From an uncultured Bacteroidales bacterium (lineage in GTDB: Bacteria; Bacteroidota; Bacteroidia; Bacteroidales; Muribaculaceae): 64,000 nucleotides of DNA. The notes beneath the pieces are model-generated. The model ran no database searches. It saw only the letters and a list, made by a program, of their open reading frames with translations, and had not been told where the DNA came from. Positions 35,125 through 44,455 of the stretch are shown here, piece by piece. The stretch's first letter is position 1; the number at the start of each line of letters is the position of its first letter. The stretch is taken from contig CACYSG010000005.1 in assembly GCA_902776955.1 (NCBI GenBank), positions 32,967 to 96,966 on the forward strand, given 5' to 3'. The translations under genes were made by a program, and so were the position numbers.

Positions 35125-36594
35125 ATGGCAAAACAGGGACTCACACTGGAACAGACCCAACGGCAACGGCTCGCGCTGGAGCAGCAACGCCTGTTGGGAC
35201 TCGTGCTCGAAAAAAGCGATGCCGAGATGGCCGAATACATCGACAACAAGGTCAATGAGATTCAGGCTCTGGAAAAGAAAAACGACGACAACGACGAGTA
35301 TGGCAACCACGATGATGGCGGCGAGGACAACAACCGCATGAGCGACGACCACGCCCGTGGCGACGACCCCGTGAGCGAGAACAGCGGGGACGACGACACC
35401 GCGGCATGGTACCGCTTCTTTGCCAACAACCGTAGCCGCGACGACGAGTATTTTGCGCCGACGGCTGTCAGCGAGAAGACCTTGCAGGAGTACCTCAATG
35501 ACCAGCTGGGGGAACTTGAACTCGACGAGACCCAGCAAGTCGTTGCCCATGCCATCGTGGGCAACCTGGAGGATGACGGCTACCTGCGCCGCACGGCAGG
35601 CGAAATCGCCGACGACGTGACCTTCAACGAGGGTTATATGGTCGATGCCGAGCAAGTCGAGCAGATGATCAAGACCGTGCAGTCCCTGGATCCGCCGGGC
35701 ATCGCGGCGAGAGACCTGCGCGAATGCATGCTGTTACAGCTGCGTCGCAAGCCCCAATCCGACGACGTGAACATGGCCATCACCATGGTTGAGAAATACT
35801 TTGATGATATGGCATCCTTGAGGTTTGATGCCCTGGCCAGGAAGATGGGAGTGGACGCCAAGCGCATCGAGGAAGTCTTCAAGCATCAGATCAGAAGGGG
35901 GCTGAACCCCTTCCCGGGTAACGCCCTGGCGTCACGCAGCGACAGCAGCCAGCAGGTGACCCCCGACTTTGATGTAGAGTTGGATGATGAGTCCGGTCGC
36001 CTGACGGTAACCCTGCGCAATAACATCCCGGCACTGCAGATCAGTGAGAGCTATGCCCTGATGAACGAGCGCTACAAGGAGGGAGGCTCATTGAGCGTCA
36101 AGGAGAACAAGGAAAAGAAGCAAATCCAGGATGCCTATCAGCGGGCCAGCATGTTCATCGAGGTGCTCAAGCAGCGCCAGGAAACCCTGTTCAATACCAT
36201 GAGCGCCATCGTCAAGTGCCAGCAGCAGTATTTCCTCACCGGGGACGAGCGCACCCTGCGGCCCCTGGGACAGCAGCAGATTGCCGACATGATAGGCAAG
36301 GACGTGACGGTCGTGTCGAGGGCTGTGAGCAACAAGTATGTGCAGTTGCCCTGGGGCGTCAAGAGCCTCAAGTTCTTCTTCAGCGAGGACATCAATGGTG
36401 CGTCGAGGCACGAGGTGTATGACGACTTGAAGAAACTCGTCGCTGGCGAGGACAAGGCGCACCCCATGAGCGATGACGCCTTGTGCGCGGCACTCAAGAA
36501 GATGGGCTACCAGCTCGAGAGGCGCACGGTAGCCAAGTACCGCGACGTGCTGGGCATTCCCAGCAGCACCGTCCGCCGCAAGATGGCCCAGTAA
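35125..36594 (+). CDS. rpoN: RNA polymerase sigma-54 factor
   Basis: 489 residues. Region I is the glutamine-rich N-terminus (LTLEQTQRQRLALEQQRLLGLVLEKS). An acidic linker (DDNDEYGNHDDGGEDNN, region II) follows, then the core-binding domain (TLQEYLNDQLGELELD, AHAIVGNLEDDGYL, QSLDPPGIAARDLRECMLLQL). The HTH comes next (DMIGKDVTVVSRAVSNKYVQLPWGVKSLKFFF), and the C-terminal RpoN box reads ERRTVAKYRD. It binds -24/-12 promoters and needs an AAA+ enhancer-binding protein; none is in the window. A matching promoter lies at 22.5 kb. Confidence 0.96.
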   Translation: MAKQGLTLEQTQRQRLALEQQRLLGLVLEKSDAEMAEYIDNKVNEIQALEKKNDDNDEYGNHDDGGEDNNRMSDDHARGDDPVSENSGDDDTAAWYRFFANNRSRDDEYFAPTAVSEKTLQEYLNDQLGELELDETQQVVAHAIVGNLEDDGYLRRTAGEIADDVTFNEGYMVDAEQVEQMIKTVQSLDPPGIAARDLRECMLLQLRRKPQSDDVNMAITMVEKYFDDMASLRFDALARKMGVDAKRIEEVFKHQIRRGLNPFPGNALASRSDSSQQVTPDFDVELDDESGRLTVTLRNNIPALQISESYALMNERYKEGGSLSVKENKEKKQIQDAYQRASMFIEVLKQRQETLFNTMSAIVKCQQQYFLTGDERTLRPLGQQQIADMIGKDVTVVSRAVSNKYVQLPWGVKSLKFFFSEDINGASRHEVYDDLKKLVAGEDKAHPMSDDALCAALKKMGYQLERRTVAKYRDVLGIPSSTVRRKMAQ

Positions 36595-36647
36595 CAGCCT
36601 GTGGACGCGAAAAGGGACCTGAAACAAGAATTTATCTTAACAACCCA

Positions 36648-37286
36648 ATGAGAAAATATACTGTCAATAAGTTAATCGCCGGGATGGCCGGATTCCTGTC
36701 AACAGCATTGAGCCCGCTGCTGATGCCCACCTACGGGGTTTTCCTCACATTGTGGGTGTCGGTGCTGTGCCTGTTGCCTTACGGCACGAGGGTCGCGGTG
36801 CTTCTCGTGTGTATGGGCATCACCTGCATCATACCGCTCATCTTCCTGAGCGTCCTGCGCCATTTCAAACTCGTCAGCGACCTGCACGTCGAGGTGAGGG
36901 AACAACGCTTCATCCCTTACCTGTTCGCGGCATTATGCTATGCCGTCGCCGCCTATTACCTGTACTACTGCCATTCTCCCCAGTGGTTCGTGATGTTTAT
37001 GGTCGGCTCGATGATCACCGTTCTGGTCATGGCGCTCATCAGCCTGAAGTGGAAAATCAGCGCTCACATGGCTGGTATTGGTGGGGTAGTGGCCTTAATC
37101 TATGAGATTCATGCCATGGGACTGAGCGCGTTTGACCTCCTGTGGCTGCTATGCATCACCGTCATCATAGCGGGAGCCTTGGGTTCGGCCCGGCTGGCGC
37201 TCAGGCGTCACAACACATGGCAAGTGCTGGCAGGAGTGGTCGTGGGCTTCGTCTGCGTGTCGCTCACCATGCGCCTCCTAGGCTAA
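36648..37286 (+). CDS. PAP2-like integral membrane protein
   Basis: 212 residues with about six hydrophobic helices. The pattern KISAHMAGIGGVVAL and later RLALRRHNTWQVLAGVVVGF corresponds to the second and third phosphatase motifs of PAP2 proteins (SGH-like and SR-x5-H-x-x-x-D-like), but the first KxxxxxxRP motif is not obvious, so catalytic activity is uncertain. Start ATG 36648; the upstream part of the long frame overlaps rpoN. It lies 53 bp after rpoN, co-directional. Confidence 0.65.
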   Translation: MRKYTVNKLIAGMAGFLSTALSPLLMPTYGVFLTLWVSVLCLLPYGTRVAVLLVCMGITCIIPLIFLSVLRHFKLVSDLHVEVREQRFIPYLFAALCYAVAAYYLYYCHSPQWFVMFMVGSMITVLVMALISLKWKISAHMAGIGGVVALIYEIHAMGLSAFDLLWLLCITVIIAGALGSARLALRRHNTWQVLAGVVVGFVCVSLTMRLLG

Positions 37287-37338
37287 AGGTCTAAGGTCTA
37301 AAGTCTAAAGTCTAACGTCTAACATCTAAAGTCTAAAT
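37287..37338. repeat. degenerate TCTAAAG-type heptamer tandem repeat before ispG
   Basis: About seven units of the type gtctaag/gtctaaa/gtctaac fill the gap between the PAP2-like gene and ispG, right up to the ispG ATG. Related arrays are at 41024-41118, 50976-51024 and within 58367-58549. Confidence 0.7.
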
Positions 37339-37340
37339 AT

Positions 37341-39161
37341 ATGATTTTCAATTATAAACGCCGCCCCACCGTCAACGTCAATGTGGGTGGCATCGAGATG
37401 GGCAGTGAATGGCCCGTACGTGTCCAGTCGATGACCAACACCGCCACCGACGACATTCAGGCCAGTGCGGCACAGTGCCAGCGCATCGCCTATGCTGGGG
37501 CCGACTATGTGAGGCTCACGGCTCAGGGCGTCAAGCAGGCATTGAGCATCGGCGAAATCGCCGAGGTCCTGCGTGCGCAAGGGTGCAACATCCCCCTTAT
37601 CGCCGACATTCACTTCAAGCCTCAGGCTGCCATGGCAGCTGCCGAGGTCTGTGAGGGCGTGCGCATCAACCCGGGCAACTTTGTGGACCCCGCCCGCTCG
37701 TTCAAGCGCCTTGAATATACCGATGACGAATACTCCGCCGAACTCGCACGCATCCGCGAGTCCTTGCTGCCGTTCATCAACAAGTGCCGCGAACATCACA
37801 CGGCGGTGCGCCTCGGCGTGAATCACGGCTCACTGAGTGACCGCATCATGAGCCGATATGGCAACACCGCACAGGGAATGGTCGAGAGTGTGATGGAATT
37901 CCTCAGGGTGTTTGTCGAGCAGAATTTCCTTGACGTGGTCATCTCGATGAAGGCATCCAACGTCGTCGTCATGGTCGAAGCCGTCAGGCGGCTCGTGGTC
38001 GCCATGGACCGCGAGGATATGCACTTCCCCCTGCATCTGGGCGTCACCGAGGCTGGCTTCGGCGAGGATGGACGCATCAAGAGCGCCGTCGGCATCGGCG
38101 CGCTCATGGCCGAGGGACTCGGCGACACCATTCGCGTCTCGCTCAGCGAGGATCCCGAACTCGAAATCCCCGTGGCGCGTAAACTCGTGGATTATATCAC
38201 CCAGCGCGAGGGACACGACCCCATCGAGGGACAGTATGCCGATGGATATGACCCGTTGTGCCCCCGGAGGCGCGAGACAGTCGTTGTGGGCGACTGCATC
38301 GGAGGCGACAGGCAACCTGTCGTCATCGCCAGCTACAGGCCCGACGAATTGAACGGCGCTGAACTGCAGCCCGACTTCTACTACAGTGCCGACGGCCTCA
38401 TCGACGGCATGCACCGTTTCCTCGTCCCCATGGCCTCATGGCGCGGAGAACGCAACGCCTTCCCGCTGCTCACGCTCGGCGAGTGGGAACGTTGCCCCGA
38501 AGCGCGCCTGCGCTTCCTCCAGCTGCCGGCAACTACGCCGGTCAACAGGCTTGAGTTCCTGCGCGGACGCACCGACACCGTGCTCGTCATCACCCCCGTC
38601 GGGAAAAACATCCCCGGCGAGGAGCAGGCTATGATTCACGCCCTTGACAGGGCCGGTATCAACTGCCCGGTGATTGTGCGCAATAATTATGCCGACAGTT
38701 CCAACGAGTGGCTGCAGGTCAAGGCTGGGGCCGACTTGGGCGCCGTTCTGCTGAACAAACGCGCCGACGGCATCTGGCTCGAGGCCCCCAACAGCCACAG
38801 TGTCGTCGAGGTCGTGCGCTACGCCTTTGCCATCCTGCAGGCGGCACGCCTGCGCACCAGCAAGACGGAGTTTATCTCTTGCCCTGGCTGCGGCAGGACG
38901 ATGTTTGACCTCCAGACGACCGTCCAGCGTGTACAGCAGGCCACATCTCACCTCACGCACCTCAAAATCGGTGTGATGGGATGCATCGTCAACGGACCCG
39001 GCGAGATGGCCGATGCCGACTATGGCTACGTCGGCGCCGCCGCGGGTCGCATCAGCCTTTACAAGGGCAAGCAGTGCGTCGAGATGAACATCCCCGAGCA
39101 GGACGCCATCGACCGCCTCATCGCCCTCATCAAGGAGAACAACGACTGGCGTGAACCCTAA
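37341..39161 (+). CDS. ispG: 4-hydroxy-3-methylbut-2-en-1-yl diphosphate synthase IspG (GcpE), large type
   Basis: A [4Fe-4S] enzyme of the MEP isoprenoid pathway that converts MEcPP to HMBPP. At 606 residues it is the long form with a middle insert between the TIM-barrel and the Fe-S domain, as in Bacteroidota, Chlamydiae and plants. Visible: VRVQSMTNTATDDIQAS, RLTAQG, PLIADIHFKPQAA, GVRINPGNF, LHLGVTEAG, and in the C-terminal domain ISCPGCGRTMFDL and GVMGCIVNGPGEMADADYGYVG, which hold the cluster cysteines. The start ATG directly follows a heptamer repeat array that may contain its promoter region. Confidence 0.95.
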   Translation: MIFNYKRRPTVNVNVGGIEMGSEWPVRVQSMTNTATDDIQASAAQCQRIAYAGADYVRLTAQGVKQALSIGEIAEVLRAQGCNIPLIADIHFKPQAAMAAAEVCEGVRINPGNFVDPARSFKRLEYTDDEYSAELARIRESLLPFINKCREHHTAVRLGVNHGSLSDRIMSRYGNTAQGMVESVMEFLRVFVEQNFLDVVISMKASNVVVMVEAVRRLVVAMDREDMHFPLHLGVTEAGFGEDGRIKSAVGIGALMAEGLGDTIRVSLSEDPELEIPVARKLVDYITQREGHDPIEGQYADGYDPLCPRRRETVVVGDCIGGDRQPVVIASYRPDELNGAELQPDFYYSADGLIDGMHRFLVPMASWRGERNAFPLLTLGEWERCPEARLRFLQLPATTPVNRLEFLRGRTDTVLVITPVGKNIPGEEQAMIHALDRAGINCPVIVRNNYADSSNEWLQVKAGADLGAVLLNKRADGIWLEAPNSHSVVEVVRYAFAILQAARLRTSKTEFISCPGCGRTMFDLQTTVQRVQQATSHLTHLKIGVMGCIVNGPGEMADADYGYVGAAAGRISLYKGKQCVEMNIPEQDAIDRLIALIKENNDWREP

Positions 39162-39205
39162 CTTTCGTCCAAAGGGACGGTTCTTTTGGACGAAAATCAT
39201 TCAAA

Positions 39206-40201
39206 ATGACAATGAAAAAAAAGATTTACCATATCCTGACGCTACTTGTGGCCTCCTTGCTGCTGGTTGCTTGCGATAGCGGCAGCTTCAAGGTCGAGGG
39301 CGACATTACTGGACTCAAGGGCACGGTCGTCAGGGTTATCTTCCGGGGCGATTCGGGCGTGATTAACGAGCCCGTGACCGTGGACAAGAAAGGGCACTTC
39401 GGCTTCAAGGGAATGTCGGCACAGCCCATCATTGTCACCTTGCTCAATGTCAAGGGCGACTTTTTGACCACCCTTGTGGCAACCAATGGCGACCACCTCA
39501 AGGTCAAGGGGGACGCGGGTAAGCCCATGGGCCTCAAGGTCAAGGGCAACAAGCTTAACGAGGATTGGCAACTCTTCCGTGACGAGCATGCGGCATTCTA
39601 CACCGACCCCAATCCCAGCCGCCTCGACGCGGCAATCGAGAAGTACGTCCGCGAGAATCCGGCCGATATGCTTTCCACGGTGCTGATCGTCTCTGATTAC
39701 AGCGACTATAGCGACAGGGCTAAAGTCAACAAGATGCTCAAGAGCATTGATGCCAAAGCGCGCCCCGAGTCGTTGACAACGGCCCTTGGCGGCGCGTCCG
39801 AGTGGTCGGCCAAGCAGGTCTTGCCGCGCTTGACGACGCTCAACCTTGTCAAGCATGGCGGCGGCTTTGAGGAAATCAAACTCACCGACCGCGTCAGCCT
39901 ACTCTTCTTCTGGGCCAATCCGCAGACCCAACGCGACGTCATCAATCGCCAACTTGACGCGGTGGATGATGCCGTCCATGTCGTTGACGTGCTCACCGAG
40001 AGCGACAGCCTCAAGTGGCACAAAACCATCGCCGGAGAAGACCGCGCCCACTATTGGGCGCCTGGAGGACCTCTCGAACAGGGTATACAACTCCTCCACA
40101 TCAGCTCTCTGCCCTGGTATGCAGTGACCGACAGCACGGGCCTTGTCACCTATTCGGGTCCTGACCTGAAAGCGGCTTTGGGCAAGGTTGCAATGAAGTA
40201 A
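39206..40201 (+). CDS. DUF4369 lipoprotein with degenerate thioredoxin-like domain
   Basis: 331 residues. The lipoprotein signal ends in LLLVACDSG (lipobox Cys 24). The DUF4369 domain follows (FKVEGDITGLKGTVVRVIFRGDSGVI). The C-terminal part resembles TlpA-like domains (DRVSLLFFWANPQTQRDVINRQL, and the cis-Pro-like SSLPWYAVTDSTG) but has no CxxC, so no thiol redox activity is expected. Such proteins are envelope lipoproteins, usually of the periplasmic leaflet. It lies 44 bp after ispG, co-directional. Confidence 0.82.
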   Translation: MTMKKKIYHILTLLVASLLLVACDSGSFKVEGDITGLKGTVVRVIFRGDSGVINEPVTVDKKGHFGFKGMSAQPIIVTLLNVKGDFLTTLVATNGDHLKVKGDAGKPMGLKVKGNKLNEDWQLFRDEHAAFYTDPNPSRLDAAIEKYVRENPADMLSTVLIVSDYSDYSDRAKVNKMLKSIDAKARPESLTTALGGASEWSAKQVLPRLTTLNLVKHGGGFEEIKLTDRVSLLFFWANPQTQRDVINRQLDAVDDAVHVVDVLTESDSLKWHKTIAGEDRAHYWAPGGPLEQGIQLLHISSLPWYAVTDSTGLVTYSGPDLKAALGKVAMK

Positions 40202-40210
40202 AATGAATTA

Positions 40211-41023
40211 ATGAGCAAGGATATGAATACATTGGGTTTCTACAAATCATTTGTGCTATTGATTCTCCTGTTGCTCGGCTCAAGCTCACTGGACGCCAAG
40301 CAGCAGATAGGGAACCGTCTTCAGGGCAGCGCAAGTGCGCTGGAGGGAACTATCTATGTGCTCACCTGTTATGTGTCCGAGACGGGGTGGAGCCCTGAGG
40401 AAGTGGAGAGTTACAGCGCCATGATCAACGAGGCCGAGGAGTGGCTGGTGACTCAGGCCAAGAACTATGGCAAGGAAGTTACCTTTATTAATGGGACTAA
40501 CGGCCTGGAGGAGCCGCTGCTGTTGGACAATATCGTGAGCGGTGCCGGCGTGGGCGATGAGCCAGTGGATTTGGTGTCCAAACTGATGCCGATGATTGGC
40601 TATAAGAATGGGCTGAAATTTATCGATTGGCTCAACAGCAATTACGACTGCGATGGTTGCCTTGTGTTGATTGTCGCCAACAAGCCGGGCCGTGGATACT
40701 CGATGGCTTATAAAGACGACTATGACCCCTATAAGTATTTCCTTGAGGGCACGATACTTTATACCTCCTACGAGGAAGGAGTACCTACCTGTGCAGCAGG
40801 CATCGCTCATGAGATGTGCCACCTGTTCGGTGCCGAGGATTTGTATGCCACGTTCATTCAGACCGAGGAAAACGAGGCGCGGGCACGTGAGTTGTTCCCT
40901 GATGACATCATGCTTGCTGTGTCCTATGACATCAACAAGAAAAAGATAGACAAGCTGACGGCTTGGCTGGTAGGTCTGACGGATGAAATGGAGGACTGGT
41001 ACCTGTCATTTCTGTATGAATAA
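40211..41023 (+). CDS. secreted HExxH metalloprotease-like protein
   Basis: 270 residues. An N-terminal hydrophobic signal (FYKSFVLLILLLLGSSSLDA) is followed by a globular domain with HEMCHLFGAEDLY at about residue 200, a zincin HExxHxxGxxD motif. The Asp in the third-ligand position resembles M6/metzincin-like or M43-type families. The closest family is not clear to me. CDGCLVLIVANKPGRGYSMAY shortly before it may be the strand preceding the active helix. The downstream gap is filled by a heptamer tandem array. Probably extracytoplasmic; substrate unknown. Confidence 0.72.
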   Translation: MSKDMNTLGFYKSFVLLILLLLGSSSLDAKQQIGNRLQGSASALEGTIYVLTCYVSETGWSPEEVESYSAMINEAEEWLVTQAKNYGKEVTFINGTNGLEEPLLLDNIVSGAGVGDEPVDLVSKLMPMIGYKNGLKFIDWLNSNYDCDGCLVLIVANKPGRGYSMAYKDDYDPYKYFLEGTILYTSYEEGVPTCAAGIAHEMCHLFGAEDLYATFIQTEENEARARELFPDDIMLAVSYDINKKKIDKLTAWLVGLTDEMEDWYLSFLYE

Positions 41024-41118
41024 CTAACGTCTAAGGTCTAATGTCTAAGGTCTAAAGTCTAACGTCTAACGTCTAAGGTCTAAAGTCTAAGGTCTAAAGT
41101 CTAACGTCTAAAAACTAA
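41024..41118. repeat. heptamer tandem array (gtctaag/gtctaac/gtctaaa) before comM
   Basis: About thirteen consecutive 7-bp units between the metalloprotease stop and the comM ATG, without interruption. It resembles the arrays before ispG and after gyrB. Length variation by slippage is expected. Confidence 0.8.
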
Positions 41119-41124
41119 AAAATC

Positions 41125-42649
41125 ATGTTAGCGAGAACGATAGCAGCAGCAGTGCAGGGCATCGACGCCATCAAGGTCGAGGTCGAGGTGACCGTCGACT
41201 GGGGGTCGGGATTCATGATTATCGGTCTGCCCGACACGGCCGTCAAGGAGAGTGCCGAGCGCGTGCGCTGCGCCATCCAGCAGACGGGAATCGACTTCCC
41301 GGGCAAGAAGGTGATGATCAATATGACGCCTGCCGACATCAAGAAGGAAGGCTCGGCCTATGACCTGCCCTTGGCCATCGGCATCCTTGCCGGCGACGAG
41401 AAGATCATGCCCGACCGCTTGGGCCGCTTTATGCTCATGGGCGAACTCTCGCTCGACGGCACGCTACGACCCATCAAGGGCGCCCTGCCCATGGCTATCC
41501 TCGCTCGTCAGCTGCACCTCGACGGATTCATCGTGCCGCGTGCCAACGCCCTCGAGGCTGCCGTTGTCAACAACCTTGATATCCTTGCCGTGGACAACCT
41601 TGTCGAGGTGATACAGTTCCTGAACGGGGATATCGACATCCAACCGACCGTCGTCGACACCCGCGCCGAGTTCGCCAAGGCCCAGGGCGTGTTCCCCTAC
41701 GACTTCGCCGACGTCAAGGGACAGGAAAACGTCAAGCGCGCCTTTGAGGTCGCCTGTGCTGGCGGACACAACATCCTGCTCGTGGGCAGCCCGGGCTCCG
41801 GCAAGTCGATGATGGCCAAGCGCCTGCCCTCCATCCTGCCGCCGCTCACCTTGGGCGAAGCCCTCGAGACCACCAAGATTCACAGCGTGGCCGGCAAACT
41901 GAAGCAGGGTACCACGCTGATGACCGTGCGCCCCTTCCGCAGCCCGCATCACACCATCTCGCCTGTCGCCCTCGTCGGTGGCGGCTCCTTCCCCATGCCT
42001 GGCGAAATCTCCTTGGCCCACAACGGCGTCCTCTTCTTGGATGATTCTTGAGGTGATGCGTCAGCCGCTGGAAGACAGGATAATAAGTATCAGTAGGGCA
42101 AAATACAGTACCGAATATCCCGCTTCGTTTATGCTCGTGGCGAGCATGAATCCGTGCCCGTGCGGATACTATGGGCATCCCAAGAAGAAATGCGTCTGCA
42201 ACGAGTACCAGCGCACCCACTATATGAGCAAAATCTCGGGTCCATTGCTTGACCGTATCGACCTGCAGATTGAGGTCCAGCCCGTTGATTTTGACCAGAT
42301 GTCGAGTAAAGCCCCAGGCGAACCCAGCGCCGCCATCCGCCAGCGCGTCATCGCCGCCAGAATGCTCCAGGAGCGCCGCTTCAAGGACGAACCCGGCATC
42401 CACTGCAACGCCCAGATGACCCCGTCCCTGCTCCACAAATACGCCGAGCCCAACGCCGCCGGCCTGGAGAAGTTGAAGGATGCCATGGAACGCATGAACA
42501 TGAGTGCCCGCGCCTACGATCGCATCCTCAAAGTCGCCCGCACCATCGCCGACCTCGAGGCCTGCGCCGACGTCCTCGACCACCACATCATGGAAGCCAT
42601 CGCCTACCGCAACCTCGACCGCCCCACGTATATGGGCACCAACCTATAG
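41125..42649 (+). pseudogene. comM: comM (Mg-chelatase-like AAA+ helicase), frame broken at Walker B
   Basis: ComM/YifB helps branch migration during natural transformation. The 5' part (41125-42045) encodes the N-terminal fold (ARTIAAAVQGIDA, GSGFMIIGLPDTAVKES) and Walker A (LLVGSPGSGKSMMAKRLP, about residue 215), then reads VLFLDDS and stops at 42051. The expected Walker B is [13 protein letters not shown](V/I)LEVMRQP. Here bases TTGGATGA join directly to TTCTTGAGG, which removes 23 bp and shifts the frame. The rest (from 42044) continues in another frame through [48 protein letters not shown] to the normal end DRPTYMGTNL. Without Walker B the protein cannot hydrolyse ATP. Fragments of the gene recur at 44280, 46873 and 48333. 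Confidence 0.92.
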
Positions 42650-42660
42650 AATTCTTGATT

Positions 42661-43209
42661 ATGTCAGAGATAAAAGAATTATATGTGATTGAGTGGATGG
42701 GGCCTTATAAGTCCCTTGACGATATTTGTAACTACGATGATACAATGATGTGTCGATTCTATTTGCTTACGGGACGACTTGGCCGTGAAACTAATGGCAT
42801 TAAGTATGTTGGTATAACAAAGCGTTACCCAGAGCAACGTCTTTCAGATAAAGATGATTTGAAGAAGCAAGAAATGATAAAAGAGAAGCAGTACTGGGTA
42901 GGGCGCTTTTCTGTTTCGTCGTACAATAATCTTGATAAACCTAGAAATAGGAATAGAGCAGAATTGATAGAACGTCTCATTATTAGGTATCTTTACGAAA
43001 GCAATGTGAGAATAATCAATACAAATAAGACACAATCAGACCCCGAAAACCCCGTTGGTATTATTTCAAGATGGTTAAAGAAAGATACAAATGCTTTAAG
43101 GTCAAACAAGCCAAGTGTTTTACAAGTCTTGCCTGATGTCTTGTTGTATTGCAATGGGAAATACTTGAGTGCTCCAAATATGAGAATTGATATTGAATCG
43201 GGATTGTAA
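42661..43209 (+). CDS. GIY-YIG-like nuclease domain protein (accessory)
   Basis: 182 residues from ATG 42661, 11 bp after the comM stop. The pattern CRFYLLTGRL...GIKYVGITKRYPEQRLSD, then NRAELIERLIIRYL, fits a GIY-YIG nuclease: a first strand replacing GIY, YVG for YIG, the catalytic Arg in EQRL and the metal-binding Glu in ELIE. The assignment is by motif only and the first motif is degenerate. It is clearly AT-richer than comM and has different codon use, a sign of transfer. It is followed by RhuM 33 bp downstream; the two form the first cargo module inside the comM remnants. Confidence 0.55.
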   Translation: MSEIKELYVIEWMGPYKSLDDICNYDDTMMCRFYLLTGRLGRETNGIKYVGITKRYPEQRLSDKDDLKKQEMIKEKQYWVGRFSVSSYNNLDKPRNRNRAELIERLIIRYLYESNVRIINTNKTQSDPENPVGIISRWLKKDTNALRSNKPSVLQVLPDVLLYCNGKYLSAPNMRIDIESGL

Positions 43210-43242
43210 CGGAAAAGAAATAGCTAAACTCTGTAATTCTCA

Positions 43243-44271
43243 ATGAATATGCCTGACCAAGAGAAAAATATCATCATCTACCGCACTGCCGATGGCCGCG
43301 CATCGGTTGCACTATATGCCCATGACGGCAAGATTTGGGTCAACCAACATCAGATGGCAGAACTTTTTGCCACCTCCAAGCCCAATATTAGTATGCATAT
43401 AGCCAACATCCTGAAAGAGAATGAGTTGACAGAAGATACAGTTGTTAAGAAATTCTTAACAACTGCCGCTGATGGCAAGAGTTACAACGTCATTTTCTAT
43501 TCGTTAGAGATGATTATTGCAGTGGGTTATCGTGTGCGTGGCTTGCGAGGTACTCAATTCCGCCAATGGGCGACTGAACACTTGACCGAGTATTTGGTTA
43601 AGGGATTCACAATGGATGATGAAAGGCTTAAGAACCCCGATGGGCGACCTGACTACTTTGATGAACTGTTAGCGAGGATTCGGGACATTCGGGCTTCAGA
43701 GAAGCGTTTCTATCAAAAGATTCGCGATTTGTTCGCGCTCAGCAGCGACTACGATAAAGCAGACAAGGCAACACAGATGTTCTTTGCTGAGACGCAGAAC
43801 AAATTACTCTATGCTGTCACCCATCAAACTGCCGCCGAACTCATCTGCGCTCGTGCCGATGCCGAGAAACCCAACATGGGCTTGACAACATGGAAAGGGT
43901 CCATTGTCCGCAAGGGCGATATCACCATCGCGAAAAACTATCTGCAAGACGTTGAAATTGACCGACTGAACCGCCTCGTTGACATCTTCCTGACATCAGC
44001 CGAAATGCGCGTTCAAGACCGCCGAGACCTCACTCTTGACTACTGGCGCGATAACGTTGATAATCTTCTCGCCTTCCAGGGAATGGACGTTCTCCAAGAC
44101 AAAGGCTCCGTTTCCAATGCCCAAATGGAGACTCATGTCCGTGAAGTCTACGCCGACTTTGACACCAAACGCAAACGCTTAGAAGCCCAACAAGCCGACG
44201 CCGACGACCTCAAACTCCTAGAAGACATCGAAAAACGTCTTCTCAACCAATCAAATAACGAGCAAGAGTAG
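43243..44271 (+). CDS. rhuM: RhuM family protein
   Basis: 342 residues. The N-terminus ENNIIIY-like segment ([54 protein letters not shown]) and [57 protein letters not shown] are the RhuM (Virulence_RhuM) signature. The C-terminal half is helical, with a [28 protein letters not shown] core. RhuM was named in Salmonella pathogenicity island 3. Members are common in mobile islands across bacteria and their biochemical role is not settled. The stop codon lies 8 bp before comM fragment B. Confidence 0.9.
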   Translation: MNMPDQEKNIIIYRTADGRASVALYAHDGKIWVNQHQMAELFATSKPNISMHIANILKENELTEDTVVKKFLTTAADGKSYNVIFYSLEMIIAVGYRVRGLRGTQFRQWATEHLTEYLVKGFTMDDERLKNPDGRPDYFDELLARIRDIRASEKRFYQKIRDLFALSSDYDKADKATQMFFAETQNKLLYAVTHQTAAELICARADAEKPNMGLTTWKGSIVRKGDITIAKNYLQDVEIDRLNRLVDIFLTSAEMRVQDRRDLTLDYWRDNVDNLLAFQGMDVLQDKGSVSNAQMETHVREVYADFDTKRKRLEAQQADADDLKLLEDIEKRLLNQSNNEQE

Positions 44272-44279
44272 ATGGTAAC

Positions 44280-44448
44280 GCCATGGAGCGCATGAACATG
44301 AGCGCCCGCGCCTACGACCGCATCCTCAAAGTCGCCCGCACCATCGCCGACCTCGAAGGCCTGCGCCGATGTCCTCGACCACCACATCATGGAAGCCATT
44401 GCCTACCGCAACCTCGACCGCCCAAGCTATATGGGCAGTATCTTGTAA
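44280..44448 (+). pseudogene. comM 3' fragment B (169 bp)
   Basis: From gccatggagcgcatgaacatg to the stop after TATATGGGCAGT this copies the last 55 codons of comM ([26 protein letters not shown]...YMGSIL). It differs from the main copy (42482-42649) at scattered silent sites. One extra base near 44357 (cgaaggcctg for cgaggcctg) breaks the frame. It begins 8 bp after rhuM and ends 7 bp before the stop of the convergent FRG gene. Confidence 0.9.
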
Positions 44449-44455
44449 TTCCTTG

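Noticed and set aside
39401-40201. Thiol-disulfide oxidoreductase activity in the DUF4369 protein
   Set aside because: The thioredoxin-like C-terminus has no CxxC.
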